From positions 1 to 64,000 of the forward strand of contig NZ_SLXG01000016.1 of assembly GCF_004345725.1 (NCBI RefSeq): a stretch of 64,000 nt of DNA, given 5' to 3'. The translations under genes were made by a program, and so were the position numbers. Shown in pieces: positions 37,331-45,993 of the stretch (positions are counted from its first letter, which is position 1; the number at the start of each line of letters is the position of its first letter). The notes below the pieces were generated by a model. The model did no database searches, was not told where the DNA came from, and worked only from the letters and a program-made list of their open reading frames with translations. The stretch is from Crenobacter luteus. Its GTDB lineage: Bacteria; Pseudomonadota; Gammaproteobacteria; Burkholderiales; Chromobacteriaceae.

Positions 37331-38543
37331 GGCGGATCGCCTCGACCGGGTCGAGCCGCGCGGCGCGCCACGCCGGCGCGAACGCCGACAGCACGCCGAC
37401 CGCGCTGGCGACGCCGGCGGTGACGTAGAACAGTCCGGGCGTGATCACGACCGGGAACAGCGGGCTGCCATCCGGCGTGATCGCGATGCGCGAGAGGCCG
37501 ACCGCCATCGCCGCGCCGAGCGCGGTGCCCAGCAAGGAGCCGACGCCGCCGACCAGCGCGCCCTGCAGCAGGAAGATCGCGCGGATACGCGAGGCCGGCG
37601 CGCCCATCGCGCGCAGGATGCCGATCTCGCGCTGCTTTTGGACCACCGACACCACCAGCACGCTGGCGATGCCGAGCGCGACGGCGAAGGTGACGAAGAC
37701 GCGGATCATCATGCTCGACGCGCTCTGGCTCCTGAGCGCGACCACCAGTTGCGCGTTGTTGTCCTGCCAGCTGTCGGCGTCCAGCCCGGTCAGCGCGCGC
37801 GCGCGCGCCTTGAGCGCGTCGGCCTCGAACAGGTTGTCGGCGCGGAAGTACAGCTCGGTGACCTCGAGCCGGTAGCCCAGCAGGCTCTGCGCGGCGCGCA
37901 GCGGCAGCAGCGTCCAGCGCCGGTTCAGGTCGCGCAGACCGAAGTCGAGCACCGCGCCGACGGTGAAGGTCTGCGCCGCGCCGGTCGCCGACAGCAGCCG
38001 CAGCCGCGAGCCCGGCGCCAGCCCGAGCTCGCGCGCCAGCTCGCTGCCTATCATCACCGTGCCGGTCGGCAGCGCGATCGCGCCGGCCTTCAGCTTGGGC
38101 GCCAAGGGCACGATGCGCGCGTAGTCGTCGAGCTCGACGCCGATCAGCGACACCGACTTGTTGATCCCGCCGCGCGTCGCGAAGCCCGGCCCGGACGCGA
38201 TCGCCGCGCCGGACGCGATGCCCGGCAGCGCGCGCACCGCGTCGAGCCGCTGCTGCCAGTCGTCTATCGTGTTCTCGCGCTGCGTGCGTTTCTCGACCTC
38301 GGCCCGCACCGCGCCGCCGGCCGGCGGCGCGATGAGCCGACGGTTCTCGTCCTCGCGCGGCTTGAGCACCAGGTGGGCCTGCGTCGACAGCGTCTTGTCG
38401 ATGATGTTGGCCTGCAGGCCGGCGACCACCGCGGTAATGTAGACCACCACCGCGACGCCGATCGTCACGCCGGCGAGGATCAGCGCGGTCTGGAAGCGCC
38501 CCTCGCGCATCAGCCGGAAGGCGACGGTGACGACGAAGCTCAC
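37323..38543 (-). CDS. FtsX-like ABC transporter permease
   Basis: A 406-residue permease of the MacB/FtsX type. One N-terminal membrane helix (about 20-42), a large periplasmic domain (about 45-270) and three C-terminal helices (about 280-395). The coupling stretch QKQREIGILRAMGA and the final WRAARLDPVEAIRHG are typical. It works with the adjacent ATPase and adaptor. The substrate is unknown. Confidence 0.87.
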   Translation of the reverse strand: MSFVVTVAFRLMREGRFQTALILAGVTIGVAVVVYITAVVAGLQANIIDKTLSTQAHLVLKPREDENRRLIAPPAGGAVRAEVEKRTQRENTIDDWQQRLDAVRALPGIASGAAIASGPGFATRGGINKSVSLIGVELDDYARIVPLAPKLKAGAIALPTGTVMIGSELARELGLAPGSRLRLLSATGAAQTFTVGAVLDFGLRDLNRRWTLLPLRAAQSLLGYRLEVTELYFRADNLFEADALKARARALTGLDADSWQDNNAQLVVALRSQSASSMMIRVFVTFAVALGIASVLVVSVVQKQREIGILRAMGAPASRIRAIFLLQGALVGGVGSLLGTALGAAMAVGLSRIAITPDGSPLFPVVITPGLFYVTAGVASAVGVLSAFAPAWRAARLDPVEAIRHG

Positions 38544-39601
38544 GGCGACACCTCGCGCGCACGCGCGCCGGGCGCGAGCCCGGGCGGCGCGACGACGACC
38601 CGCTCGCCGCCCGACAAGCCGTGCCGGATCTCGACGCGGCCGTCGCGCGGCGTATCGGCGTCGACGCGGCGAAAGACCAGCCGGCGCCCGTTAAGCAGCA
38701 GCACGCCGGCGGCGCCGTCGTGGCGGACGAGCGCGCCGGCCGGCAGCAGCAGCGCGCGCGCGCGGCGCGCGACGACGAGCTCGGCCGACACCGTCATACC
38801 CGACTTGAGCCAGGCCGGCGGCGCGCGCGGCACGAGCGCCACCTCGACCGTGCCGCGGTCGCGGTCGACCTGGGCGGCGACGCGCGCGACGGTCGCGTCG
38901 AACGGCGCGTCCGGGTAGGCGTCGGCGGCGACGCGCGCCGCCTGGCCGGGCGCGAGCCGCGCGAGGTGGCGCTCGTCGACGTCGAGGCGGATCTCGGGCG
39001 CGCCGGCGGCGACGAAGGCGAGCACGCCGCGCCCGGCGGCGACCACGTCGCCGACGTCGACGTCGCGGCGCACCAGCACGCCGTCGTCGGGCGCGCGCAG
39101 CGTCAGCTGGCCGCGCCGGCTGCGACTGGCGGACAACTGCGCGAGCGCGGCGTCGGCCTGGCGCCGCGCCTGCTCGGCGCGCAGACCCTCGGCGTCGAGC
39201 GCCGCGCGGCTGACGAAACCCTGCGCGAACAGCTCGCGCTGCCGCGCCAGCTGCCGTTCGGCCTCGGCGCGCGCCGCGCGCGCCGCGGCAAGGTTGGCCG
39301 AGGCCTGCGCCTCGGCGGCGGCCGCCTCCTCCGATTCGAGCCGCAGCAGCACGTCGCCGCGCGCGACCGCCCTCCCCTCGGCGACCGGCGTCGCGGTCAC
39401 GCGCGCCGTCTGCGTCGGCCCGAGCAACGTCTCGGCCGGCGCGCGCACGCGGCCGCTCGATACCACCGTTTCGAGCAGCGGCGCGAAACGCGCGACCTCG
39501 ACCGTCACCGCCGTGCCGCGCCACCACCACGCCCACGCCAAAACGCCGCCCACGGCGGCGGCGAAGAGCAACAGCAAGCGGCGGGAAAAAATGCGTCGCA
39601 T
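38540..39601 (-). CDS. HlyD/RND-type periplasmic adaptor subunit
   Basis: A 353-residue membrane-fusion protein. The N-terminal anchor (about 6-25) is followed by a lipoyl half motif, an alpha-helical hairpin rich in Ala/Glu/Arg (about 80-140), the second lipoyl half (LRAPDDGVLVRRDVDVGDVV) and beta-barrel domains. It overlaps the permease by 4 nt. The start is uncertain: ATG 39601 or 39622, both without a good Shine-Dalgarno. One repeat copy at 39293-39302 lies in the hairpin. Confidence 0.83.
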   Translation of the reverse strand: MRRIFSRRLLLLFAAAVGGVLAWAWWWRGTAVTVEVARFAPLLETVVSSGRVRAPAETLLGPTQTARVTATPVAEGRAVARGDVLLRLESEEAAAAEAQASANLAAARAARAEAERQLARQRELFAQGFVSRAALDAEGLRAEQARRQADAALAQLSASRSRRGQLTLRAPDDGVLVRRDVDVGDVVAAGRGVLAFVAAGAPEIRLDVDERHLARLAPGQAARVAADAYPDAPFDATVARVAAQVDRDRGTVEVALVPRAPPAWLKSGMTVSAELVVARRARALLLPAGALVRHDGAAGVLLLNGRRLVFRRVDADTPRDGRVEIRHGLSGGERVVVAPPGLAPGARAREVSP

Positions 39602-39657
39602 CGGGACGGTTCGCGTTAGCATGCGGGGTTTGTCATCAACCACAAGGAAACGACGTC

Positions 39658-39978
39658 ATGGCCCTTTTTCAAGACGTGCTGGCCACCTTGCCGGCCTGCG
39701 ATCACCTCGAGGCGCTGGAACTGCGGGACGCGAACGGCGAACTCGTCGCGCGCCTGGCGAACCAGCCGGGTACCGCCGGTTCGGTCCGCGTCTACCACGC
39801 GCTGTTCCAGACTTTCGGCGCGATCGACGCCGCCGCCGCCGCGCGCGGCATCGAGCTTTATGCCGAGCACAGCGACGACGCGCGCGCGCATCCGGGCAAG
39901 CATCCGAACATCGACCGCCTGTTCGCGATCGTCGCCGGCGCGCCGGCGCTGTCCGTCGCCCTGATTCAGCGTAGCTGA
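39658..39978 (+). CDS. DUF2322 family protein
   Basis: A 106-residue cytoplasmic protein of unknown function. The closing region GIELYAEHSDDARAHPGKHP followed by NIDRLF is the conserved DUF2322 signature; the family is mostly seen in Neisseriales and Pasteurellaceae. AAGGAAA lies before the ATG. It is divergent from the exporter operon across 56 bp. Confidence 0.85.
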   Translation: MALFQDVLATLPACDHLEALELRDANGELVARLANQPGTAGSVRVYHALFQTFGAIDAAAAARGIELYAEHSDDARAHPGKHPNIDRLFAIVAGAPALSVALIQRS

Positions 39979-40014
39979 GGCGGCCGGGCTCGGCCAACGC
40001 CACACCGGCCGCAA

Positions 40015-40046
40015 AAAAACGGGCAAGCGCAAGCTTGCCCGTTTTT
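40015..40046. terminator. Terminator between DUF2322 and rhlE
   Basis: A 14-bp perfect stem (40015-40028 with 40033-40046), GCAA loop and terminal T-run. It lies between convergent genes. A single repeat copy (39989-39998) sits just before it but is not part of the stem. Confidence 0.85.
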
Positions 40047-40061
40047 CGTGTCACGCCCCGC

Positions 40062-41447
40062 TCAGCGGCCGCCGCCGCGCGGCGCCTCGACCTTGTAGCG
40101 CGGCGGCAAGAGCAGCGCCGGGATCTCGCGGCGGCGCGCACCGGGGCGGGCGAGCGCGCGGCGCGGCGCCGCCGGCTCGGACAGCGCCGCGCTCGCGGCG
40201 GCGCCGTTACCACGCTGTGCGCCCTGGCCGCGCGGTGCCGCCGCTGCGGCAGGCGCGGGCTGGCGCGGCGCCGGCTCGGCGGCCTTGGCCGGACGCGGCA
40301 TCCACGACGGCCAGAAGCCGTCGACCGGCTCGGGCTTGAGCGTCTGGCGCGTCAGCTTCTCGATCGCGTCGAGCTGCTTGCCCTCGTCCTCGCCCATCAG
40401 CGAGATCGCGACGCCCGACGCGCCGGCGCGGCCGGTGCGGCCGATGCGGTGCACGTAGTCCTCGGGCGAGTTCGGCAGCTCGTAGTTGACGACGAAGGGC
40501 AGCTCGGAGATGTCGAGGCCGCGCGCGGCAACGTCGGTGGCGACCAGCACGCGCAAGTCGCCCGACTTGAACGCCGCCAGCGTCTCCAGCCGCGCGCCCT
40601 GCGCCTTGTCGCCGTGGATCGCCTCGACCGACAGACCGTCGCGCTTGAGGTCGCGCGCCAGCGTATCGACGCTCTGCTTGGTCTTGCAGAACACGATCAC
40701 CTGGCTCATCTGGCGCGTCTTGATCAGGTGCGACAGCAGGTAGCGCTTGCGATTGGCGTCGACCGCGTACACATGCTGCTCGACCTGCTCGTTGGTCTGG
40801 TTCTGGCGCGCGACCTGCACCAGCTCCGGCGAGTGCATGAAGTCCTCGGCCAACTTCTTGATCTCGGGCGCGAAGGTGGCCGAGAACAGCAGCGTCTGAC
40901 GGTTTTTCGGCAGCAGGCCGAGGATCTTGCGGATGTCGTTGATGAAGCCCATGTCGAGCATGCGGTCGGCTTCGTCGAGCACCAGCATTTCCACGCGGTT
41001 CAGGTGGATGGTCTTCTGCTGCACATGGTCGAGCAGGCGGCCCGGCGTCGCGACGACGATCTCGACGCCGCGGCGCAGCGCCTCGGTCTGCGGGTCCATG
41101 TTGACGCCGCCGAACACGACGACGTGCCGCAGCGGCAGGTACTTGGTATAGGCGGCGACGTTGACCGCGATCTGGTCGGCCAGCTCGCGCGTCGGCGACA
41201 GGATCAGCGCGCGCACCGGGTGCATCGCCGGCGAGGCGCTCGAATTGGCGAATTTCTTCAGCCGCTCGAGGATAGGCAGCATGAAGGCGGCGGTCTTGCC
41301 GGTACCGGTCTGGGCGGCGGCCAAGAGGTCGCGCCCGGTCAGCACCTTGGGGATGGCAGCGGCCTGGATCGGCGTCGGCTGCGAATAGCCCAGCTCCTCG
41401 ATCGCCCGCTGGATCTCGGGCGCCAGGCCTAGCTCGGCAAAGGACAT
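40062..41447 (-). CDS. rhlE: DEAD-box RNA helicase RhlE
   Basis: A 461-residue ATP-dependent RNA helicase. The motifs run in order: Q motif (GYSQPTPIQ), AQTGTGKT, PTRELA, DEAD in LVLDEADRML, SAT, and the C-terminal VFCKTKQSVD, TDVAARGLD and HRIGRTGRAG. A disordered Pro/Ala/Arg-rich tail follows (about 375-461). AGGAG lies 8 nt before the ATG. RhlE-type helicases act in ribosome maturation and RNA decay. Confidence 0.92.
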   Translation of the reverse strand: MSFAELGLAPEIQRAIEELGYSQPTPIQAAAIPKVLTGRDLLAAAQTGTGKTAAFMLPILERLKKFANSSASPAMHPVRALILSPTRELADQIAVNVAAYTKYLPLRHVVVFGGVNMDPQTEALRRGVEIVVATPGRLLDHVQQKTIHLNRVEMLVLDEADRMLDMGFINDIRKILGLLPKNRQTLLFSATFAPEIKKLAEDFMHSPELVQVARQNQTNEQVEQHVYAVDANRKRYLLSHLIKTRQMSQVIVFCKTKQSVDTLARDLKRDGLSVEAIHGDKAQGARLETLAAFKSGDLRVLVATDVAARGLDISELPFVVNYELPNSPEDYVHRIGRTGRAGASGVAISLMGEDEGKQLDAIEKLTRQTLKPEPVDGFWPSWMPRPAKAAEPAPRQPAPAAAAAPRGQGAQRGNGAAASAALSEPAAPRRALARPGARRREIPALLLPPRYKVEAPRGGGR

Positions 41448-41532
41448 GTCGGACTCCTGACAACAAAGCCGGGTGCGCCTTCCGTCATCCGGACGACGCA
41501 CCCGTGCAGTTCATTCAATCAATGGCAGCGGC

Positions 41533-42453
41533 TCAACCCAGTTGCTGGGCGAGGCTCAGAAGGAAGATCGCCGCCAGCCACAGCAGCACCGTGCGCCACA
41601 CCAGGCCGACTGCGCTCTTCAGGTAGTTCGGGTCGGCCTCGTCGCCGACGCCGAGTTCGGGGCGGAACTTGACCGTGTAGTCCTGGCGCAGCGGGTCGCC
41701 GAGCTTGACGCCGAGCGCGCCGGCCGCCGAGGCGAGCAGGATGCCGTTGGCGTAGTTGCCCCAGGTGCGGGCCTGCGAGCGCCAGCAGTACACCGCGTCC
41801 TCGAAGTCGCCCATCACCGCGAAGCTCGCCGCGGTCAGCCGTACCGGCAGCCAGTCGAGCCAGCCGAGCGCGCGGCCGGCGAAGCGGCCGAAACGGTCCT
41901 CGTCCTGCAGCCGCTCGCCCCACTTGTGCCCCAGCATCAGCGCGAGGCGATAGAGCACCGCGCCGACCGGGCCGGGCAACAACACGAACCAGAACATGGT
42001 GCCGAACACGTGGCGGTAGCTGTCGACCACGCCCTGCTCGATCGCCAGCCGCGAAATCTCGCCGACCGACAGCTCGGCGGTCGGCTGGCCGGTCCACTGC
42101 GCGAGCGTCTGGCGCGCGTCGAGGTCGCGCCCCTCGGCCAGCGCCTGCGAGATTTCGGAGAACGCGCTCGAGAAGTGGCGGAAGCCCATCGTCAGATAGA
42201 GCACCAGCACGTTCCACGCGAAGGCCAAGATCGGGGTGAGGGCGTAGAGCGCCCAGTACACGCCGAGGGTGACGAGCACCGGCGGCAGCACGGCGACGAG
42301 CCACGCGACCACGCCGTGCCGGTTGGAGCCGGCGTTGAGCGTGCGTTCCAGGTGGTTGGCGTAGCGGATGAACAGGTGCCAGACGCGGTTGCGGTTGCCC
42401 AGCGGACGCAACTGTTCGAGCGCCAGCGCCACGATCAGCGATAACAGGGTCAT
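41533..42453 (-). CDS. CobD/CbiB family membrane protein
   Basis: A 306-residue membrane protein related to adenosylcobinamide-phosphate synthase (CbiB/CobD) and AmpE-like proteins. Hydrophobic segments lie near 1-14, 48-90, 145-170 and 280-303. Conserved stretches include LYLTMGFRHFSSAFSEI and DWLPVRLTAASFAVMGDFEDA. No other cobalamin gene is near, so a role in B12 synthesis is doubtful. Function unknown. Confidence 0.72.
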   Translation of the reverse strand: MTLLSLIVALALEQLRPLGNRNRVWHLFIRYANHLERTLNAGSNRHGVVAWLVAVLPPVLVTLGVYWALYALTPILAFAWNVLVLYLTMGFRHFSSAFSEISQALAEGRDLDARQTLAQWTGQPTAELSVGEISRLAIEQGVVDSYRHVFGTMFWFVLLPGPVGAVLYRLALMLGHKWGERLQDEDRFGRFAGRALGWLDWLPVRLTAASFAVMGDFEDAVYCWRSQARTWGNYANGILLASAAGALGVKLGDPLRQDYTVKFRPELGVGDEADPNYLKSAVGLVWRTVLLWLAAIFLLSLAQQLG

Positions 42454-42584
42454 GGATGCTTAGGGTTCTTGTGTGGCCCGGGACCGAAGATACCACAAGG
42501 AGGACGCCGCGCCCACCGATGCGCCGCCGGCGCGGACGACGGCCGGCGCCGCTCGCCAGCGGCAACGCGCGCGCGAAGCGGTCT

Positions 42585-43052
42585 TCAGGCCGAGCCCAGG
42601 TGGCGGCCGCCGGACAGCACCGCGCCCTGGCTGCCGTCGCGGTGGTAGCTGACGGTGGCCGCCGCCGCGCTCTTGAGCACCGTCAGCGCCTCCTCGACCT
42701 GGTCGAGACGTTGGCCGAGCAGCCCGCCGTTGTGGGCGTTGAGCGCGCGCGCGCGCGCCAGCGCCAGCTCGAGCGCCTCCCAGGCCGCGAGCGCGTCGGG
42801 CCGCCCGGCGAGCCAGGCGTGCAGGCGCGCGGCGTCGCCAAGGCCGGCGGCGCGCATCGCGTCGGCGCGCGCGCGCGACGGCGCAGCCAGCGCGGCCAGC
42901 TGCGCGGCCTTGCGCTCGGACAGCGCGAGCAGCGCCTGCGCGTCGCGCCCGAGCAGCGCGCGCTGCTCGTCCTCCAGCGTCTGCGACAGCGCGGCCAGCA
43001 GGCCGGCCTCCTCGCGGCACAGCGCGGCGAAATGTTCGGCGGCGTCGTTCAT
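42585..43052 (-). CDS. flgN: Flagellar export chaperone FlgN
   Basis: A 155-residue helical protein with FlgN family features: heptad-rich helices, LLALSERKAAQLAAL in the middle and a flexible C-terminus with a YHRDG motif. FlgN escorts hook-filament junction proteins FlgK and FlgL to the export gate. It lies 64 nt after flgM, as in other flgM-flgN operons. One repeat copy at 42710-42719. Confidence 0.85.
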   Translation of the reverse strand: MNDAAEHFAALCREEAGLLAALSQTLEDEQRALLGRDAQALLALSERKAAQLAALAAPSRARADAMRAAGLGDAARLHAWLAGRPDALAAWEALELALARARALNAHNGGLLGQRLDQVEEALTVLKSAAAATVSYHRDGSQGAVLSGGRHLGSA

Positions 43053-43116
43053 CGGTGGCTTCCGTGGCAAGGACGCGCGCCCGCCACGGCGGCGGGCGCG
43101 CAAAGGGTGGGGACGG

Positions 43117-43401
43117 TCAGCGGCCCAGGAGTTCGCGGGCGCTGTCGATCAGCTTGTCGGCGATCGCGCCGGCGTCGATCTCGAAGCGGCCCTCGGCGAT
43201 CGCCTGCTTGATCGCGTCGACCTTGGCCGCGTCGAAGCCCGGCTCGGCGCCGAGGCTACGCTCGATACGGCCTATCTTGCTCGCCAGCGGGTTGATCTCG
43301 ACGCTGTCTTGCGCGGCGTCGGCCCTGACCGGCTCGCGCGGCGCGGACTTGGTCGGCCCGGTGTAGTTCGCCAGGGCCTTGCCCAGGGTGTCGATTTTCA
43401 T
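43117..43401 (-). CDS. flgM: Anti-sigma-28 factor FlgM
   Basis: A 94-residue FlgM. The short disordered N-terminus is followed by the sigma-28-binding C-terminal half (VDAIKQAIAEGRFEIDAGAIADKLI). It holds FliA until hook completion. It has its own sigma-28 promoter 34 nt upstream, so FlgM output is fed back by FliA. Confidence 0.93.
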   Translation of the reverse strand: MKIDTLGKALANYTGPTKSAPREPVRADAAQDSVEINPLASKIGRIERSLGAEPGFDAAKVDAIKQAIAEGRFEIDAGAIADKLIDSARELLGR

Positions 43402-43434
43402 GGCAAAACCTTATGCAGCAATTCCATGTCCTCA

Positions 43435-43461
43435 TTATCGGCGCGAAACGGCGCAGCTTGA
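43435..43461 (-). promoter_or_regulatory. Sigma-28 (FliA) promoter of flgM-flgN
   Basis: On the minus strand TCAAGCTG and GCCGATAA are separated by exactly 11 nt, matching the FliA consensus TAAAGTTT-N11-GCCGATAA. The -10 octamer is perfect. It lies just past the flgA stop and just before flgM. Confidence 0.85.
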
Positions 43462-43469
43462 GCTTTTTC

Positions 43470-44147
43470 TCAAAACGGCAGCCTGACGCTGCCGTCCGCC
43501 TGTACCCGGCCGCGCACCTGACGGCCCGACGGCATGCGCACCGATACCTCGTCGCCGGCCGCCGCGTTGCCGAGCGCCTTGCCCTGCGCGCTGACGACGA
43601 AACCGTCGCTTTGCGCGCGCACCAGCACCGGCTGGTTGCTGCGCACGACGATGGGCGCGACGAGCATGAAGCGGCGCAGCCACGCGCCCTCGGGCAGACC
43701 GCTCTTGACCACCTGGCCGACCGCCGCCTCGGGGGCATCGAGCACCTGGCCGCCGAGCGCCGGATTCGGCAGCGGCGCGAGCTTCAGGTCGGCGGCGCTC
43801 AGCGTCTCGCCGGCCTGGATGCGCCGCGTCGTCACCACGCCGACGCGCGCCTCGCCGATCGAAACCGGGTAGCGCAGCTGCCAGCCGGCGGCGGCGCAGC
43901 CGACCTCGACGAAGGTGTTGCCGCTCTGCGCGGCGCCGGCCGGCCAGGACACCTGCGGCGCCGCGCAGGCCGGCAGCGCGAGGCGGCCCGCCGGCCGTCT
44001 GAGCTGGTAGCTCACGCCGCGCGGCGCGAGCTCGGCGTCGAGGAAGGCGCGCACCGGCGCGTCGAGCGCGGCCCAGCCGCCGCTGGCCAGGGCGGGGACG
44101 GCGAACGCGCAGGACAGCGTCGCCGCCAACAGTCGCGAAGTCTTCAT
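43470..44147 (-). CDS. flgA: Flagellar P-ring assembly protein FlgA
   Basis: A 225-residue periplasmic chaperone for P-ring formation by FlgI. A signal peptide (about 1-21) is followed by the N-terminal domain and a C-terminal SAF/beta-clip domain (ARVGVVTTRRIQAGETLSAADLK, QAAV-type GQVVKSGLPEGAWL). The ATG at 44147 puts the signal at the start. It lies upstream of flgM on the same strand. No other flagellar genes are adjacent. Confidence 0.9.
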   Translation of the reverse strand: MKTSRLLAATLSCAFAVPALASGGWAALDAPVRAFLDAELAPRGVSYQLRRPAGRLALPACAAPQVSWPAGAAQSGNTFVEVGCAAAGWQLRYPVSIGEARVGVVTTRRIQAGETLSAADLKLAPLPNPALGGQVLDAPEAAVGQVVKSGLPEGAWLRRFMLVAPIVVRSNQPVLVRAQSDGFVVSAQGKALGNAAAGDEVSVRMPSGRQVRGRVQADGSVRLPF

Positions 44148-44179
44148 GGCGTCCATTCTACGGCGCTTCGCCGCGCATG

Positions 44180-44205
44180 AAAAACGGCCGCCCGAAGGCG
44201 GCCGT
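44180..44205 (-). terminator. Terminator after thrC
   Basis: A 9-bp GC stem (44184-44192 with 44197-44205), loop CGAA, followed by TTTTT on the minus strand, about 37 nt past the thrC stop. A one-mismatch repeat (44224-44233) lies between the stop and the stem. Confidence 0.8.
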
Positions 44206-44241
44206 CGGCGTCTGCCGGCCGAGCTTGGCCGAGCGGGACGA

Positions 44242-45654
44242 TCAGGCGCTCAAGGCGCGCTCGATATAGGCCTTGACCTCGCCGACCGCGTTGGCGCCGA
44301 ACTCGGTCACCTTCTGCGGCAGGTCTTCGATGCCGTCGAAACCGGCCGGACGCGGCGGCTGCTTGCCGAGCGCCTCGACGATGGTGTCGGCGAACTTGGC
44401 CGGCAGCGCGGTCTCGAGGCACACCACGATCTCGCCCGGCTGGCGCACGTCGCGCGCGACCTTGATGCCGTCGGCGGTGTGGGTGTCGACCACGACGCCG
44501 TCCTCGGCGTCGACCCGGCGGATGGTCGCCAGGCGGTCTTCGTGGCTGCTCTTGCCCGACACGAAGCCGAAGCGCTCGCGCACCTCGGCCAACTTCGCCG
44601 ACAGGTCGAAGCCTTCGCCCGAGTCGACCTTGGCCCACAGCGCGCGCACCTGTTGCGGATCGCGGCCGACCAGGTCGAACACGAAGCGCTCGAAGTTGGA
44701 CGCCTTGGAGATGTCCATCGACGGGCTGGAGGTGATGTAGGTCTCGCTGCTCGCGCGCGGACGGTAGACGCCGGTACGGAAGAACTCGTCGAGCACGTCG
44801 TTCTCGTTGGTGGCGACGATCAGGCGCTCGACCGGCAGACCCATCTGGCGCGCGATATGGCCGGCGCAGACGTTGCCGAAGTTGCCCGACGGCACGCAGA
44901 AGCTGACCTTCTGCTCGTTGCTGTCGGTGGCGTTGAAATAGCCCTTGAAGTAGTACACCACCTGGGCGACGACGCGCGCCCAGTTGATCGAGTTGACCGT
45001 GCCGATCTTGTACTTGGCCTTGAAGGCGTGGTCGTTCTGCACCGCCTTGACGATGTCCTGGCAGTCGTCGAACACGCCCTCGATCGCGAGGTTGTGGATG
45101 TTCGCGTCCATCAGGCTGTACATCTGCGCGCGCTGGAAGGCGCTCATCTTGCCGGCCGGCGACATCATGAACACGTTGACGTTGTGCTTGCCGCGCATCG
45201 CGTATTCGGCGGCGCTGCCGGTGTCGCCCGAGGTGGCGCCGACGATGTTGAGCTGCTCGCCTTTTTTATCCAGCACGTACTCGAACAGGTTGCCGAGCAA
45301 CTGCATCGCCATGTCCTTGAACGCCAGCGTCGGGCCGTTGGACAGTTCGAGGATCACGAGGCCGTCGTTCAGGCGCTTGACCGGTGTGATGTCGGCCGAG
45401 CCGAACACCTCGGCGGTGTAGGTGCGCGAGACGATGTCGCGGAGGTCCGCCGCCGGGATGTCGTCGGCGAACAGGCTGATGATCTCGAAGGCCAGCTCGG
45501 CGTACGACAGGTCGCGCCAGGCGTCGAGCTGGGCTCGGCCAACCTTGGGGTAGCTTTCCGGCAGCGCGAGGCCGCCGTCGGGCGCGAGGCCCATCAGGAT
45601 GGTGTCGGAGAACGGCAGCGGCGCGAGGCCGCCGCGGGTACTGATGTAGCGCAT
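44242..45654 (-). CDS. thrC: Threonine synthase ThrC
   Basis: PLP enzyme making threonine from O-phosphohomoserine. The PLP Lys is K113 in LAFKDMAMQ; GATSGDTGSAAEYA binds the phosphate, and SGNFGN follows. At 470 aa it belongs to the long class. It follows hom with one small gene between. Two repeat copies lie inside (44584 and 45534). Confidence 0.96.
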   Translation of the reverse strand: MRYISTRGGLAPLPFSDTILMGLAPDGGLALPESYPKVGRAQLDAWRDLSYAELAFEIISLFADDIPAADLRDIVSRTYTAEVFGSADITPVKRLNDGLVILELSNGPTLAFKDMAMQLLGNLFEYVLDKKGEQLNIVGATSGDTGSAAEYAMRGKHNVNVFMMSPAGKMSAFQRAQMYSLMDANIHNLAIEGVFDDCQDIVKAVQNDHAFKAKYKIGTVNSINWARVVAQVVYYFKGYFNATDSNEQKVSFCVPSGNFGNVCAGHIARQMGLPVERLIVATNENDVLDEFFRTGVYRPRASSETYITSSPSMDISKASNFERFVFDLVGRDPQQVRALWAKVDSGEGFDLSAKLAEVRERFGFVSGKSSHEDRLATIRRVDAEDGVVVDTHTADGIKVARDVRQPGEIVVCLETALPAKFADTIVEALGKQPPRPAGFDGIEDLPQKVTEFGANAVGEVKAYIERALSA

Positions 45655-45660
45655 GATTCC

Positions 45661-45993
45661 TTACCGAAATTTGAAGCTGCAGGCGAGCGCCGCCCGCTCG
45701 AGGAGGCCCTTGAGGCGGGCGTCCTCCTTGACCTTGATCTCGCCGCCGATGATGCCGATCACATCCTCCTTGGACAGCGCGGCGCTGACGCGCTCGGCGG
45801 TACAGCCGCACACGCGCTGCGGGTTCGAACCGGTCAGCAACTTGCCCCAGCTCGAATCCTGCGCCTTGTTCACGCACAGCAGGGTCAGGCCCTTCTGCGT
45901 GATCTCGCGACCCTGCCCGGCCAACGGTTCGGCGGCGACGCCGCCGGCGAGGGCGACGAGCGCCGCGGCGGCGGCGATGAAGGCCTTAGCCAT
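45661..45993 (-). CDS. Small periplasmic cysteine-containing protein, function unknown
   Basis: A 110-residue protein. The signal peptide (about 1-21, ending VAA) is followed by a mature domain with four cysteines at 40, 62, 64 and 105, including a CGC pair. They could form two disulfides or bind a metal. No family was recognised. It overlaps the end of hom by 8 nt and ends 6 nt before thrC, so it is co-transcribed inside a threonine operon. A one-mismatch repeat (45916-45925) lies in it. Confidence 0.7.
   Translation of the reverse strand: MAKAFIAAAAALVALAGGVAAEPLAGQGREITQKGLTLLCVNKAQDSSWGKLLTGSNPQRVCGCTAERVSAALSKEDVIGIIGGEIKVKEDARLKGLLERAALACSFKFR

Noticed and set aside
41470-41504. Hairpin between the CobD/CbiB-like gene and rhlE as a terminator
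   Set aside because: The 8-bp outer stem is interrupted and lacks a T-run on either strand; evidence is too weak for a feature.
43994-44003. GCCGTCTGAG, nine of ten bases of the Neisseria DNA uptake sequence
   Set aside because: I noticed this single near-match, inside flgA; one hit with a mismatch is what chance allows, so the Neisseria word is not in use here.
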